Assembly (NCBI GenBank): GCA_963777045.1
Contig: CAVZPD010000026.1
Span: forward strand, 69,943 to 133,942
Direction of reading: 5' to 3'
Source of the DNA: JAPSGM01 sp963777045
Lineage (GTDB): Bacteria > Chloroflexota > Limnocylindria > QHBO01
Length of the DNA: 64,000 bases
The translations under genes were made by a program, and so were the position numbers. The notes under the pieces were generated by a model. The model was given only the letters and a program-made list of their open reading frames with translations. It was not told where the DNA came from and did no database searches. This document shows, in pieces, positions 50,828 to 60,783 of the stretch (positions within the stretch are counted from its first letter, which is position 1; the number at the start of each line of letters is the position of its first letter).

Positions 50828-52068
50828 ACGTCCGCCGCCAGGTTCGCGCCAAAGTACTGCCACACCGATCCGGACCAGATCCACTGCTCCCACGCCGGCC
50901 AGCCCAGCTGCATGCGGGCACCGGTTGGATCGCGGCCCACCAGCGCGATGTGATAGCCATCTGCATCCGGTCGGGCGAGGAAGGTTACCTGCCCGGAGAG
51001 GTGGCGATCCATCACTGTGAGTTCTCCGCTTGCCAGGTTACGGCCTACGGGAGGCGATGGGCCTTCCGCATCGGTGCTCGATGCCCAGACCTCGAGGTGC
51101 AGATCGGTCCAACCCTCAAGCGAAGCACCATCCACCACCTGACCGTCGATCGTCCATGTGACGGGACCTGCTCCGCGGTATGCGGAACCGGTGTCGATCG
51201 AGGCGTTCTCCACGAAGCGCTGCTCCGGCGAACGGGCAATGGGCGCGATGGGCGACAAGAAGTCACCTGGATCCCATGATTGCGGCTGGGCGCCACCCGA
51301 AGGGCCGGGCCCCCCGGCCGCGTAGAACAGGCCGAGCGACACGACGGCGACCGCCAGCATGGCCACGATGATGGCCCGACCCGTTCCCGGGAACCAGCGC
51401 GGCAGCAGCCCGGGACGGACGACGCCGAGCACGAACCAGGCGGGCAGCAGGGCCATGACCACAGCACCGGGCAGCGTCCAGCGGGCGTCGACGCCGAACC
51501 AGCCGATCCAGGCGGCCAGCGCGCCACCGATGCCGCCGATGACCCAGCGCACCTGCTCAACCGGGCGCCGCGCGGCGACCGAGACGGCCGCGGGCAGCAG
51601 GCGACCGATGGCGTAGGCGGTCAGGCCGCTGGCACCGGCCACCAGTGGCGCCTCCCATGCCGGCCCCCAGGTGATGCCGAGGTCGATGCCCGTCCATCGG
51701 CGCAGCAATGAGTACAGCAGGCCCAGAGCGAACAGGACGGTGAAGGCGATGGCATAGGTCGCCACCACGGTCTTGAACCCGGCGACCAATGTCACCCGCA
51801 GGGCGACGCCCGCGGCCTCCAGCAGGTTGGCTGGCGTGCGATGGGCCGCGGCCAAGTCCCTTGCCAGTCGGGCGGGCGGACCCAGTCGCTCGAGCGCCTG
51901 CCGTTCGGCAACATCGCCCGGGATGCCGCGCGCCGCGAGGTCCTCGGCCGCCGCGCTGACGTGGGCGGCGAGCTCCTCGAGTACCGCGGCGCGCTCCTCG
52001 GGCGGCAGCGGCAGCTGATCGGCCAGGCGTTCGAGGTAGGCCTCGCGCAGGCTGGTCGCGTCAGGCAT
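50677..52068 (-). CDS. HAAS/DUF1700-like multipass membrane protein
   Basis: This 463-residue protein has an N-terminal HAAS-type helical domain (YLERLADQLPLPPEERAAVLEELAAHVSAAAEDLAARG, ALERLGPPARLARDL). About six transmembrane helices and an extracytoplasmic domain follow. It overlaps padR by eight bases, the standard PadR-HAAS pair, in which the HAAS domain is thought to control membrane sensors. Its 3' end overlaps module 2 by about 150 bases. Confidence 0.7.
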   Translation of the reverse strand: MPDATSLREAYLERLADQLPLPPEERAAVLEELAAHVSAAAEDLAARGIPGDVAERQALERLGPPARLARDLAAAHRTPANLLEAAGVALRVTLVAGFKTVVATYAIAFTVLFALGLLYSLLRRWTGIDLGITWGPAWEAPLVAGASGLTAYAIGRLLPAAVSVAARRPVEQVRWVIGGIGGALAAWIGWFGVDARWTLPGAVVMALLPAWFVLGVVRPGLLPRWFPGTGRAIIVAMLAVAVVSLGLFYAAGGPGPSGGAQPQSWDPGDFLSPIAPIARSPEQRFVENASIDTGSAYRGAGPVTWTIDGQVVDGASLEGWTDLHLEVWASSTDAEGPSPPVGRNLASGELTVMDRHLSGQVTFLARPDADGYHIALVGRDPTGARMQLGWPAWEQWIWSGSVWQYFGANLAADVYPGSLFSSMPAPSTRPELASIRTEPRANGNSSESPSTSTTQALTGSDPS

Positions 52069-52405
52069 TGCGCACCTCCCGCGTCCCGGCCACCGCGTGC
52101 ACGTCCTGCGCGAAGCGCTCCCACTCGGCGCGCGTTGTGGCCAGCAGGCCGCGGCCGGCATCGGTGAGCTGGTAGTAGCGGCGGCGCGGTCCCCCCTCCC
52201 CCGCCCCCCAGGAGGCGGCCAGGGCGCCCCGCCGCTCGAGCCGATGCAGGGCCGGATACAGCGAGGCCTCGCTGACGGCGATGGAGCCACCCCGCTCGCG
52301 GATGCGCTGCAGGATGTCGTAGCCGTGACGCGGCTCGTCCTCGAGCACGGACAGGATGAGCAGCTCGGTCGTGCCCTTGAGCAGCTGGCTGCGCAGCGAT
52401 CCCAT
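52061..52405 (-). CDS. PadR-family transcriptional regulator
   Basis: This 114-residue winged-helix protein has LLKGTTELLILSVLEDEPRHGYDILQRIRERGG, VSEASLYPALHRLERRG and RRRYYQLTDAGR, the PadR core. Cotranscribed with the HAAS protein and divergent from an ABC transporter; a dyad lies just upstream of its start. Confidence 0.9.
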   Translation of the reverse strand: MGSLRSQLLKGTTELLILSVLEDEPRHGYDILQRIRERGGSIAVSEASLYPALHRLERRGALAASWGAGEGGPRRRYYQLTDAGRGLLATTRAEWERFAQDVHAVAGTREVRNA

Positions 52406-52407
52406 CC

Positions 52408-52432
52408 TAGTACCTCGGCACGTTAGGTAGTA
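52408..52432. promoter_or_regulatory. Dyad upstream of padR: candidate operator
   Basis: TAGTACCT-N9-AGGTAGTA is an 8-bp inverted repeat with one mismatch, three bases upstream of the padR ATG and about 100 bases from the divergent ABC ATPase start. Placement suits autoregulation. Confidence 0.5.
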
Positions 52433-52533
52433 ATCATCGCACCGCGCCTGCCGTTGTCAAGGGCTATTCAGTGATTTCACGGAGTGACATCAACGTATCG
52501 CGCGCTAGCATGCGGACTGACAGGAGGAGCGTC

Positions 52534-53322
52534 ATGGAGGGAGTACCGCTCCAGACCGAGCACCCGAGCCTCACATTCAGCAACCTGGGCTTCGCCTACC
52601 CCCGATCCCCCACCTTCGGCGGCACCGGGACCCGCGTCTTCGACGGCTTCGACTGGACCACTCCCGGTGGAGCCACCGTCATCCTCGGCCCCAACGGGGC
52701 CGGCAAGACGACCCTGCTGTCGCTCGGTGCGACTGCGCTGCAGCCGAGCCGCGGGACCATCCAGCTCGGCGAGCACGATGCTGGCCGGAGGGGCGACCGG
52801 GTTGCGATCCGCCGTTCGGTGGGCTGGATGCCGCAGCACGTCCGCGCCATTCCCGGCCTAACCGCCCGCGAGCAGGTCGCCTACGCCGGCTGGCTGAAGG
52901 GGATGTCCCGAGCCGATGCCTGGCAGCAGGCACCGGCTGCCCTGGACAAGGTCGGCCTGGCCGATGAGGCCGATCGGCGGACGGCGCAGCTCTCCGGCGG
53001 GCAACAGCGGCGCGTCGGCCTCGCCCAACTGCTGGTGCACCAGGCGCGGCTGCTCCTGCTCGACGAGCCGACGGCGGGCCTCGATCCCGGCCAGCGGGCT
53101 CGCTTCCGCGAGACGGTGCGCGACCTCGTCCGCGACGTGCCGGTGGTGGTCTCCACCCACCAGGTCGACGACCTGACCGACCTGTTCGACACCGTCGTCG
53201 TGCTCGACCACGGCCAGATCCGCTTCCAGGGCAGTGTTGGCGCCTTCATGTCCCTGGCACCAGTCGCCAGCACCTACCCGGCCGAGGCCGCCTACGCCAC
53301 CCTCGTTCGCGACGAGCGATGA
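52534..53322 (+). CDS. ABC transporter ATP-binding protein
   Basis: This 262-residue protein has Walker A LGPNGAGKTTLLSLG, signature LSGGQQRRVGLAQLL, Walker B LLLLDEPTAGLDPGQR and switch His (VVVSTHQVDDL). The start is ATG 52534 behind AGGAGG; earlier in-frame codons lack a ribosome site. It overlaps the permease start by four bases. Confidence 0.92.
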   Translation: MEGVPLQTEHPSLTFSNLGFAYPRSPTFGGTGTRVFDGFDWTTPGGATVILGPNGAGKTTLLSLGATALQPSRGTIQLGEHDAGRRGDRVAIRRSVGWMPQHVRAIPGLTAREQVAYAGWLKGMSRADAWQQAPAALDKVGLADEADRRTAQLSGGQQRRVGLAQLLVHQARLLLLDEPTAGLDPGQRARFRETVRDLVRDVPVVVSTHQVDDLTDLFDTVVVLDHGQIRFQGSVGAFMSLAPVASTYPAEAAYATLVRDER

Positions 53323-54597
53323 TCCGTCTCCGCACCGTCCTGCGCGCCTCGCCCGCCATCTGGCTGGCCATCCCCATCTGCATCCTTGCCGGGCTCTACA
53401 TGAACTTCGTCTACCCATCGGACGGGTATGCCGTCGCAGCCTCGGCGGCGGGGACCGAGACCCTGCCCTTCCTCGCCGGGTTCGTGACCGCGACCGCGGC
53501 CTGGGAGGGATCACGACTGCGACGCGGACGGGTGTGGGCGGCGCCGTCGGTACGCTCGCGGCTGGCCATCGGCAGCTGGGCCATCCTGCCGGCGGTGCTG
53601 GTCGGGGTGCTGGCGGTGACGGTGGCCATCGTGGTCCAGCTGCTGCGCTCGAATGCCGGCCTGCCCGATGTCCGCTTCATCGCCATCTCGGCGCTCGACT
53701 TCGCCGCCTACGGCGCGCTCGGGCTGGCGCTGGGCCTCCTGCTGCCGTTCGCCGTGGCTGGTCCGCTGGGCATCGTGCTGCCGTTCCTGTGGCTCGCCTT
53801 CGTGCCGGCCATGGAGCCACTCTGGATGCGGCACCTGACCGGGATGTTCCGCGACTGCTGCAGCATCGACCAGGACCTCGACCTGCAGGCGGTGCTCGCT
53901 TCGGGCATCGTCGATGCCGGCATCATCGCCAGCGCCGCCCTGCTGCTCAGCGGTGGCGCCGGCGCGGTGCGACGCATCCTGGCCCCCGCAGCGCCTCTCG
54001 TGCTATCGCTGGTCGTGAGCGTGGTTCTGGTTAGCGGCATGTCCTACGACCCGGCAGTCGCCCGAGATGGCGCGCTGCTGGACTGCTCCACCAGCGATGA
54101 TGTCACCGTCTGCACCTGGCCCGAGCACCGCGCGCGGGCCGATGAGGTAGCGACCATCACCCACGAGGTTCGATCTGCCTGGCTCGCGGCTGGGATTGCC
54201 GCGCCATCGGTCTACACCGTAGGCGCACCCGAGCGCGAAACCCGCCGGCGCGCTCGTTTTCGGCTTCAACGCCGCACTGTCCAACCGCGACGACATCATC
54301 AACAGCCTCGCCTATGGGATGACACCGGCGTTCCCCGACTGCTTCGGAGGGAGCACGGGTGCGATCGTGCTCGAGTACCTACAGGCTTGGTACGCGACTG
54401 CGGGCGGGATGAGCGAGGCGGAGGTGCAAGAGCAGTACGGCTACGAACAGGGGCCGCCGTACCCGGAGGTGCTCGACGTGGTCGCCGATCTGGAAGCTGC
54501 AACGCCAGCCGTGCGCCAGGAGTGGATGACGCGCGCTGAGCGCCTGTCGCAGATGTGCGACGGGCTACCTATCGACCAGATCGCCGTCGTGCCGTGA
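53319..54597 (+). pseudogene. ABC-type membrane protein interrupted by a frameshift
   Basis: ATG 53319 encodes about six transmembrane helices. Near 54230-54250 the frame moves by +1: the first frame becomes Arg-rich nonsense, while the second continues as AGALVFGFNAALSNRDDI, FPDCFGGSTGAIVLEYLQAWY and ends IAVVP at 54597. The second-frame stop overlaps the next gene's GTG, supporting one original gene. Confidence 0.75.
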
Positions 54598-55266
54598 GCC
54601 TCTGGCTCCGCGTACGAGGTGCCCCCGTCATCGGCATCACCATGGCGCTCACGCTCGTCGCTCTGGCCCTCCCCGCCTCGGCTGCGACGGCGACCCCCAG
54701 CCCGGTGGGCGCGACCGTTGCGGCGGCCTGCTTCCTCGCGCTGGCTGTGCCGATCGCCGTGGGCTGGGGATGCGGGCGCGCTGACCAGCAGCTGGAGGCG
54801 GTGAGCAGTCGTCCGGTCCGCTCGCTGGATCTCCTGCTGGCGGTCCTGGCCGTCGGTATGACGGCCGGAGGCGCCTACCTCCTGCAGCAGTTTGAGATTG
54901 CACCGGCAGGCACGGTTGCTGCCCGGGACCTCCTGGCCTTCCTGGGCATGCTGCTGCTCGTCTACCCCTTCGTCGGCTGGCGCACGGCGGCAGTCATCCC
55001 GGCCGCCTACCTGCTGGCCGTGGCAGTCGCTGGGCAGGGCGCGGACATCTACCACCCCGCGGCGTGGGCTTGGGTAGCCGCCGATGCCGCCGATCGCGCG
55101 TCTTGGGTGCTGACTGCGCGGCATCCTCGGCCTCGGCCTACTCGCCTACTCCGTGCTGCCGCGGCGCCGGATGAGCGTCGCGTCGAGGCCAGCGAGGCAT
55201 GATCCTGTGGCAATGCCGGTTCACGGTCCGAACACCTCGGCCCGGTTTGGTGTCTGGATAGGGTGA
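54594..55266 (+). pseudogene. Multipass membrane protein interrupted by a frameshift
   Basis: GTG 54594 encodes about five helices. Near 55105-55116 a +1 shift restores a final helix (GILGLGLLAYSVLPRRRM) that the first frame turns into Pro/Arg-rich sequence. The restored frame ends at 55266, overlapping the start of sigma module 3 as operon genes normally do. Probable second component of the ABC system. Confidence 0.65.
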
Positions 55267-55805
55267 TGGAGGGAGATCTGGCGCTCGAAGCGACGCGGCG
55301 TGCCCGTGCCGGCGACGGCCTGGCCTTCGAGGTACTGGCCGAGCGCCATGCCCCGGACCTGTACCGGCTGGCAGCGGCCATCGTGGGTGCGGCCGATGCC
55401 CGGGACCTGACCCAGGAGTCGCTGCTGGCCGCCTGGGCGCAGCTGCCCCGGCTTCGCGATCCCGAGCGGATCCTGCCCTGGCTGCGTCGCATCCTGGTCA
55501 ACCGCTGCCGCAACCACCTGCGCGACCGCAGACGCCGGCCGGCATCCGAATCACTGGACGACGCCGAGGTCGGCGCCGATGGCGACTTCACCGATCCCGT
55601 CCACGCCCGCCTGGTCCTCGACGGCGCCTTCGACCGCCTGACCGATGACCAGCGTGCCGTGCTGGCCCTCCACTACGCCGCCGGGCTGTCGATCCGCGAT
55701 GCCGCCGACGTGCTTGGCGTGCGGGTCGGCACCGCCAAGTCGCGCCTCAACGCCGCCCTGACCATCATGCGCCGTGCCATCGGGCCGGCAGGAGAAGGAT
55801 CGTGA
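55263..55805 (+). CDS. ECF RNA polymerase sigma factor (module 3)
   Basis: This 180-residue protein has region 2 AADARDLTQESLLAAWAQLP and WLRRILVNRCRNHLRDRRRRP, and region 4 LTDDQRAVLALHYAAGLSIRDAADVLGVRVGTAKSRLNAAL. It starts GTG 55263 (or ATG 55266). The stop overlaps the putative anti-sigma GTG at 55802. Confidence 0.88.
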   Translation: MMEGDLALEATRRARAGDGLAFEVLAERHAPDLYRLAAAIVGAADARDLTQESLLAAWAQLPRLRDPERILPWLRRILVNRCRNHLRDRRRRPASESLDDAEVGADGDFTDPVHARLVLDGAFDRLTDDQRAVLALHYAAGLSIRDAADVLGVRVGTAKSRLNAALTIMRRAIGPAGEGS

Positions 55806-57668
55806 GCACCGACCGACACGAGCAGCTGATCGCCGAGTACGTGCGCGACCGCGCGCGCGTCGAGGTCCCACCCGACCTGCTGGTGCCGGTGCGTGCCGGA
55901 ATCGCCGACACGCCGCAGGCAAACCGCTCGTGGTTCTGCCGCCCTGGCGCCGGCCGGGGTGGCGGTGCTGGCCGTGGCGGTGGTCATCGGCCTGGTCGCC
56001 ATCATCGGCCTGCGACCGGCACCGGTCGGGCCATCCGCCAGTGCCAGCGCTGGTCCATCGGTCTCGCTGGGCCAGAAGCCGTCGCTGCGCGCCTTCCTGC
56101 GTGAGGTGAACGACCGACCCGAGTCCCTCACCTTCTACCTCGGTCTCCTCGACGGCACCGCCCTCTACCAGGAGACGCTGAGCGGCAGCCAGCTGGGTGA
56201 AGAGGCCTGGTTCGGGCCGTTCGGCCAGGCGTTCCTGCGGCTGGGCGTCGAGGGGGAGCAGTGGACGGTCGACCTGCTCACCACCGCCGACCCGACCCCG
56301 CGACGCATCCACGCCGATGACGCCCGCATCACCGCGCTCACGCTCAGCCCGGATGGCGCCTGGCTCTACCTGTCGCGGGCCGATGCGGCCAGCGGCGACG
56401 ACCTGGGCATCTGGCGCCTGCCGGTGGCAGGGGGCGACCTCAGCCAGGTCCTGGAGCCCGATGCGCAGCGGCCCACACCGCCGCGGGCGTCGGCCAGCGT
56501 CCTCTTCTGGACGCCGGATGGCTCACAGCTGCTGGTCCAGCACTGCCGCGGCGACCGGGTCCCGGGCGATGACTGCACGTGGACCCGGGTGCGCGGCGGC
56601 ACCGGCGAGGCGCTGGGCGAGATCACACCATCGGCTCCGGCGGGGATCATCGTGGGCATCGCCGACGATCGGCTGCTGGCGGGGGCGGACTGCGACGGCC
56701 TCTCCTGCACCGCGAGCCTCGTCGACTTCGCAACCGGGGAGGTGACCGACGTCGACGTCCCCGGCGCACGAGAAACGCTCATCGAGTCCTCGGCCGGGCC
56801 GATCTTGCTGCGCGACGAACGGTCGGACATCGACGGCTACACCATCACGGCCACCGAGCTGGACAGCGGCCGCACCTGGACCGCCTACCAGACCGGTGCG
56901 CCCATCTACGAGCTCGTCACCTTCGAAGGCGGAGCCGGTGCGGTTCAGCTCGATCCGGGGTGGTTCGCGGTGGCGATGGAAGGCCAGCTGGGGGCCGCGC
57001 ACGCCGCGCCACCGGTGCTGGTCAACGCGCTTGACGGCACGCAGTTCGTGATGACGGACCTCGTGCCGGAGGTTTCAGCCACTCCTGCTGCCTCGCCGAC
57101 ACCCAGCCCCACCGCCCCCTCGTCGCCGCCACCGGGCTACGAGGTTCAGGACGACTTGCCGATCACCGTCCTCGCCAACGAAGAGGCCGATGCGCTGTTC
57201 GCCGAGGTCGACACCTGCGTCAGCGCTGCCGGCTACACCGTCGAGTTCCCGGCGAGCTGGTACACCAACTCGGCCGTCGGCGACACGCCCGCCTGCTCGT
57301 GGTTCGGGCCCGAGCCGTTCGAGGTGGCGATCAGGCCCGTCGCCACCAAGCCGCCGCCGCCGGACGGCGTCTGGATCACGCTCCAGGTCTTCGATGGAGG
57401 CGCCGGTTACACCTCGCTCACGCCGGTCTACTTCTCCGAGGACGTCACGATTGACGGATACACCGGCCATCGCGCCGAGTTCGGGCATAGCACGCTGGAC
57501 GAGATCGAGAGCGATCCCGACTACCGTGCCTACTGGTACCTCATTCCGCTCGGGCGAGTCAGTCCGACCTTCATCGCCGAGACGGGCATGGGTCAGGCTG
57601 ATGACTATCCCCTGGCCAAGGCCGTGCTGGACCGGATGGTGGCGTCCGCCACCTTCGAGTCGAGGTGA
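55802..57668 (+). pseudogene. Anti-sigma-like beta-propeller sensor (module 3), frameshifted
   Basis: GTG 55802 encodes a cytoplasmic N-terminus (STDRHEQLIAEYVRDRARV). Near 55920-55940 a +1 shift joins it to a transmembrane helix (GVAVLAVAVVIGLVAIIGL) and a TolB/WD-like beta domain (ALTLSPDGAWLYLS, LFWTPDGSQLLVQ). A domain with TVEFPASWYTN and the end AVLDRMVASATF follows. Unless shifted, the product would be cytoplasmic nonsense after residue 45. Confidence 0.7.
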
Positions 57669-57743
57669 CGCGACTGGGCGATCAACCACAGACCATTCCC
57701 ATGGGTGCAACATCAGGGCCGCACGGCGTGTCAACGCGACAGG

Positions 57744-58263
57744 ATGATTGCCATAGGGAGAGTGGTGGCCGACTCCGAGACGGTATCCAGCGCTCCGCGA
57801 GATCCCCGAGTTCGACCGACGCTTCGAATCGGTCCGGCCCCGCCTGCTTGCCATCTGTCGCGGCCTGGTCGGTGCCGATGCTGCCGAGGACGTGGTCCAG
57901 GACGCCTACCTCCGCGCGCGTGAACGCTATGTCCAGCTACGGGATCCGGCTCGTTTTGATGCCTGGGTGGCGCGCATGGCCATCAACCTCTGCTTCAACC
58001 GTCACCGGGGCCGCCGTGCGTTGCTCAACGTCCTGCCCAGGCTGCAGCGACCGTCCCACGCTACGCAGCCCGATCTCGCCCTCCGCGAACTGATCGAGGC
58101 CCTTCCGCCGCGCGAGCGGACGCTGATCGTCCTCCACTACGGACACGGGTACCGCACCGATGAGCTGGCTGCCCTGCTCAACCTGACCCCTACCAACGCC
58201 CGGACCATCCTGTTCCGCGCCCGCGCCCGCCTGGGCCGCACCATGCGGGAGGCAGAGCGGTGA
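57744..58263 (+). pseudogene. ECF RNA polymerase sigma factor (module 4), frameshifted near its start
   Basis: From about 57805 the frame encodes IPEFDRRFESVRPRLLAICRGL, DAAEDVVQDAYLRARERY and region 4 LPPRERTLIVLHYGHGYRTDELAALLNL, very close to module 1. This frame has no start codon before a TAG. A start (ATG 57744 or GTG 57762) exists in the frame one base away, meeting it near 57790. A GTG at 57892 would give a protein lacking most of region 2. Confidence 0.7.
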
Positions 58264-60614
58264 GCGAGCGCCACGCTGATCGCCTCTACCAGCGCCTGCT
58301 CGACGGCGGCGAGCTGAGCGAGGCCGACCGGGTCCATCTGGGCGGCTGCGATGCGTGCCGCCAGGCGGTCGCCGAGGTCGATCGGCTCGACCAGCACCTC
58401 GAGGTAGCCGCCTCGACCCTGGTGACCGAGTCCCTCCCGCCCGGCGTCCTCGACGAGCCTCGGCCGGTCCCAGTGGCCCGCCGCTGGCAGCTGGCCGCCG
58501 GCGTCGCGGCGGTCGCCGTCTTCGCGGCCCTGACCATCGGCCCCGTGGCCAACCTGCTGGTGGCCGACGCGTCACCGACCCCATCGGCCTCCGAAACTGC
58601 AACGGCGCTTCCGACCACCGCGCCAAGCGCGCTCCCCTCCGGAACTCCGGAGCCGCTTCCGCCCGGCCTGATCGCCGGCCCGGACCTGTGCGGCAATGGC
58701 GCGGGAGGGTTCGAGATCCGGGTCCCCGACGGCTGGTACGCCAACGCCGGTGGCGGGCTCGATCCAGCTTGCACGAACCTGGCGCCCGAGCGGTTCGACT
58801 TCACGGTATTGGTGGACGCACCGGTGCAGGTGGTGGCGGTGACCGGCACCTTCGAGGATGCTATGGCGGTGGTAAACCGCAAGGAGGCGCCCGCCCCCGA
58901 GTCCGTAGCGCTTGCCGGCTACCCGGCACTGCGCCTCGAGTACGCGGCGGTGGCGGGAGGAGCCGACCAGCAGCGTGCCTACGTCGTCAGCGCGGACGGC
59001 GCACTCCTGGCATCGGGTGGGCAGGGGCGTTACCTGGTCGCGATGACGACCCAGGGCGCCACCTACGACCGGGATGCTGCTGCGCTGGACGAGGTGCTGA
59101 GCAGCCTCTTCTTCTTCGCGCCGATGGTGGAGGACCCGGCTATCGCCGCTGCGGCTGATGCGCTCATGGCCGACACCGATTCCTGCGCGTCGCCAGATGG
59201 CGCATACAGCATCAGCTTCCCGGCCAGTTGGCACGCCGCCGAGGATGGACGCTGCGCGGCCTTCGCCTCCGGCCCGCTCCCCGGTCCGATTCGGTGACTA
59301 CGCCGAGGATGAGATGTACCCCAATGCCCAGATCATCCTTGGCATCTCGGAAGGCGAGCCTTCGGCAGCATCGAGCCTGCAATCAGCCTCGACAGCCTCT
59401 GGCTCGTCGGACATCTCGCCGTTCGCCTGGAACTGCACGGCGGGGTCGTGCCTTCCAGTGGCGAGGTACGCTCGTACAGTTACGTCATCGGCCTGGGGCC
59501 TCCAGACGATGCCGGGCCAACCTTCGTCGCATCCACGGCCAGCAGCAGCTCCGGCGAATACGCGCTCAACAAGGCGGTCCTGGATCGCATGATGGCCACC
59601 CTCATCTTCGCCGATGAGGAGCCTCAGACAGACACGCTGGGCGGCACCTGGCGCCAGACGGCCGAGCCTCCCATCGGCGGTCGCAAGGGGCACCGGATGG
59701 TGTGGACCGGCTCGACAGTGATCGTGTGGGGCGGGATCGAGTCGTCGGAGGAACTGGCTGAGTCGGACCTGTTCATGCCTGCCTACGGCGCAGTCTACGA
59801 CCCGGCGACCGATACCTGGCGCCAGACGTCAGACGCACCGATCGAGGGTCGTTATCGGCCCGTCATGGCCTGGACGGGCAGTCGCATGCTGGTCTGGGGC
59901 GGCGAGATCGCGCTGCCAGGCGGATATGCGGATGACGGAGCGATCTACAACCCCGCCACCGACCAGTGGCGATCCCTCCCTTCGGCACCGCTCAAGGCAA
60001 GCGATCCCGTCGGCGGATGGGTCGCCGGTCGGTTCGTGGTCGTGACCGATACGCACGCGGCCGCATACCTTCCAGAGACTGACAGCTGGGAGCCCCTGCC
60101 AAGCGCGCCGATACGGCCTGGCATCCGTTCGGCGGTCGTCATCGGCGACCGGCTGGTCGTGGTCGCGTTCGGCGACGGATCCACGGGACGGCCGGAAGGA
60201 GCCATCCTCGAAGGCGACACCTGGACGATCATCCCCGTGCCCCTGGACCCGCTCGACGCCGGGGTCGAGTTCGTCGCAGGCGGCGACCTGGTGCTGGTGC
60301 CGTCCGTCGGCTGGGCGCTCGACCCGTCGGCCGGCAGCTGGCATCCCATCGTCCGTTGCCCGGGAGCCGCCAACGGTGGCGCATGGACCGGGATGTACCT
60401 GATCGGCGTCACATCCACGTACGACCCGGGCCGCGACCGTTGCCTGGAGTTGCCGCCCTCACCGCCACGGTCCATGCCATTCGACGCGATCAATGGTCGG
60501 GAGTTCGCGGTCGGTGTCTGGACCGGCACCGAGTACGTCACCTGGAGCGGTGGGACCTATCTCGATACGGTGTGGACGCCGAACGACGGCGCCGTCTTCC
60601 GGCCGGCGGACTGA
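58260..60614 (+). pseudogene. Zinc-finger anti-sigma with Kelch-like sensor (module 4), two frameshifts
   Basis: GTG 58260 (overlapping the sigma stop) encodes a ZAS anti-sigma domain with HLGGCDAC (Hx3Cx2C), a transmembrane helix (AAGVAAVAVFAALTIG) and an extracytoplasmic domain. A +1 shift near 59285 and a -1 shift near 59360 bracket a short out-of-frame stretch. The original frame then resumes with Kelch-like repeats (TWRQTAEPPIGGRKGHRMVW, VIVWGG, VYDPATDTW, IYNPATDQW) to 60614. Confidence 0.75.
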
Positions 60615-60649
60615 CCAGCGTGGTCATGGCCCCGTCTGAACGTGAATGC

Positions 60650-60723
60650 TGGCTGCCCCGCGAGGATTCGAACCTCGGTTCACGGATCCAAAGTCCGCTG
60701 TCCTACCACTAGACGACGGGGCA
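60650..60723 (-). tRNA. tRNA-Gln(UUG), intact
   Basis: Acceptor TGCCCCG/CGGGGCA, anticodon loop CTTTGGA (anticodon TTG), T-loop GGTTCGAATCC, CCA encoded. Its 3' 48 bases are duplicated at 43564-43611. First gene of a Phe-Gly-Gln cluster on the minus strand. Confidence 0.95.
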
Positions 60724-60783
60724 TCCGAAGCGCCACGAGGCTAGCAGGTCAAGGTCGATGGGGCACTCAGCCGAGCACAAAAA

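Larger units (their letters stand above)
43612..60650. mobile_element. Putative integrated island of about 17.1 kb in tRNA-Gln
   Basis: It is bounded by the tRNA-Gln 3'-half repeat at 43564-43611 and the intact tRNA-Gln at 60650-60723. The distal scar lies beside tRNA-Cys and the intact gene beside tRNA-Gly and tRNA-Phe, so a Phe-Gly-Gln-Cys cluster appears split by the insertion. Cargo: four ECF sigma modules, PadR/HAAS/ABC genes and secreted beta-rich proteins. No integrase, transposase or relaxase recognised, so the element would be defective or mobilised in trans. Confidence 0.7.

Noticed and set aside
43612..60650. Integrase or transposase inside the island
   Set aside because: I read all sizeable frames in this interval and saw no tyrosine or serine recombinase, DDE transposase or relaxase motif. 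A profile search could still find a diverged one.
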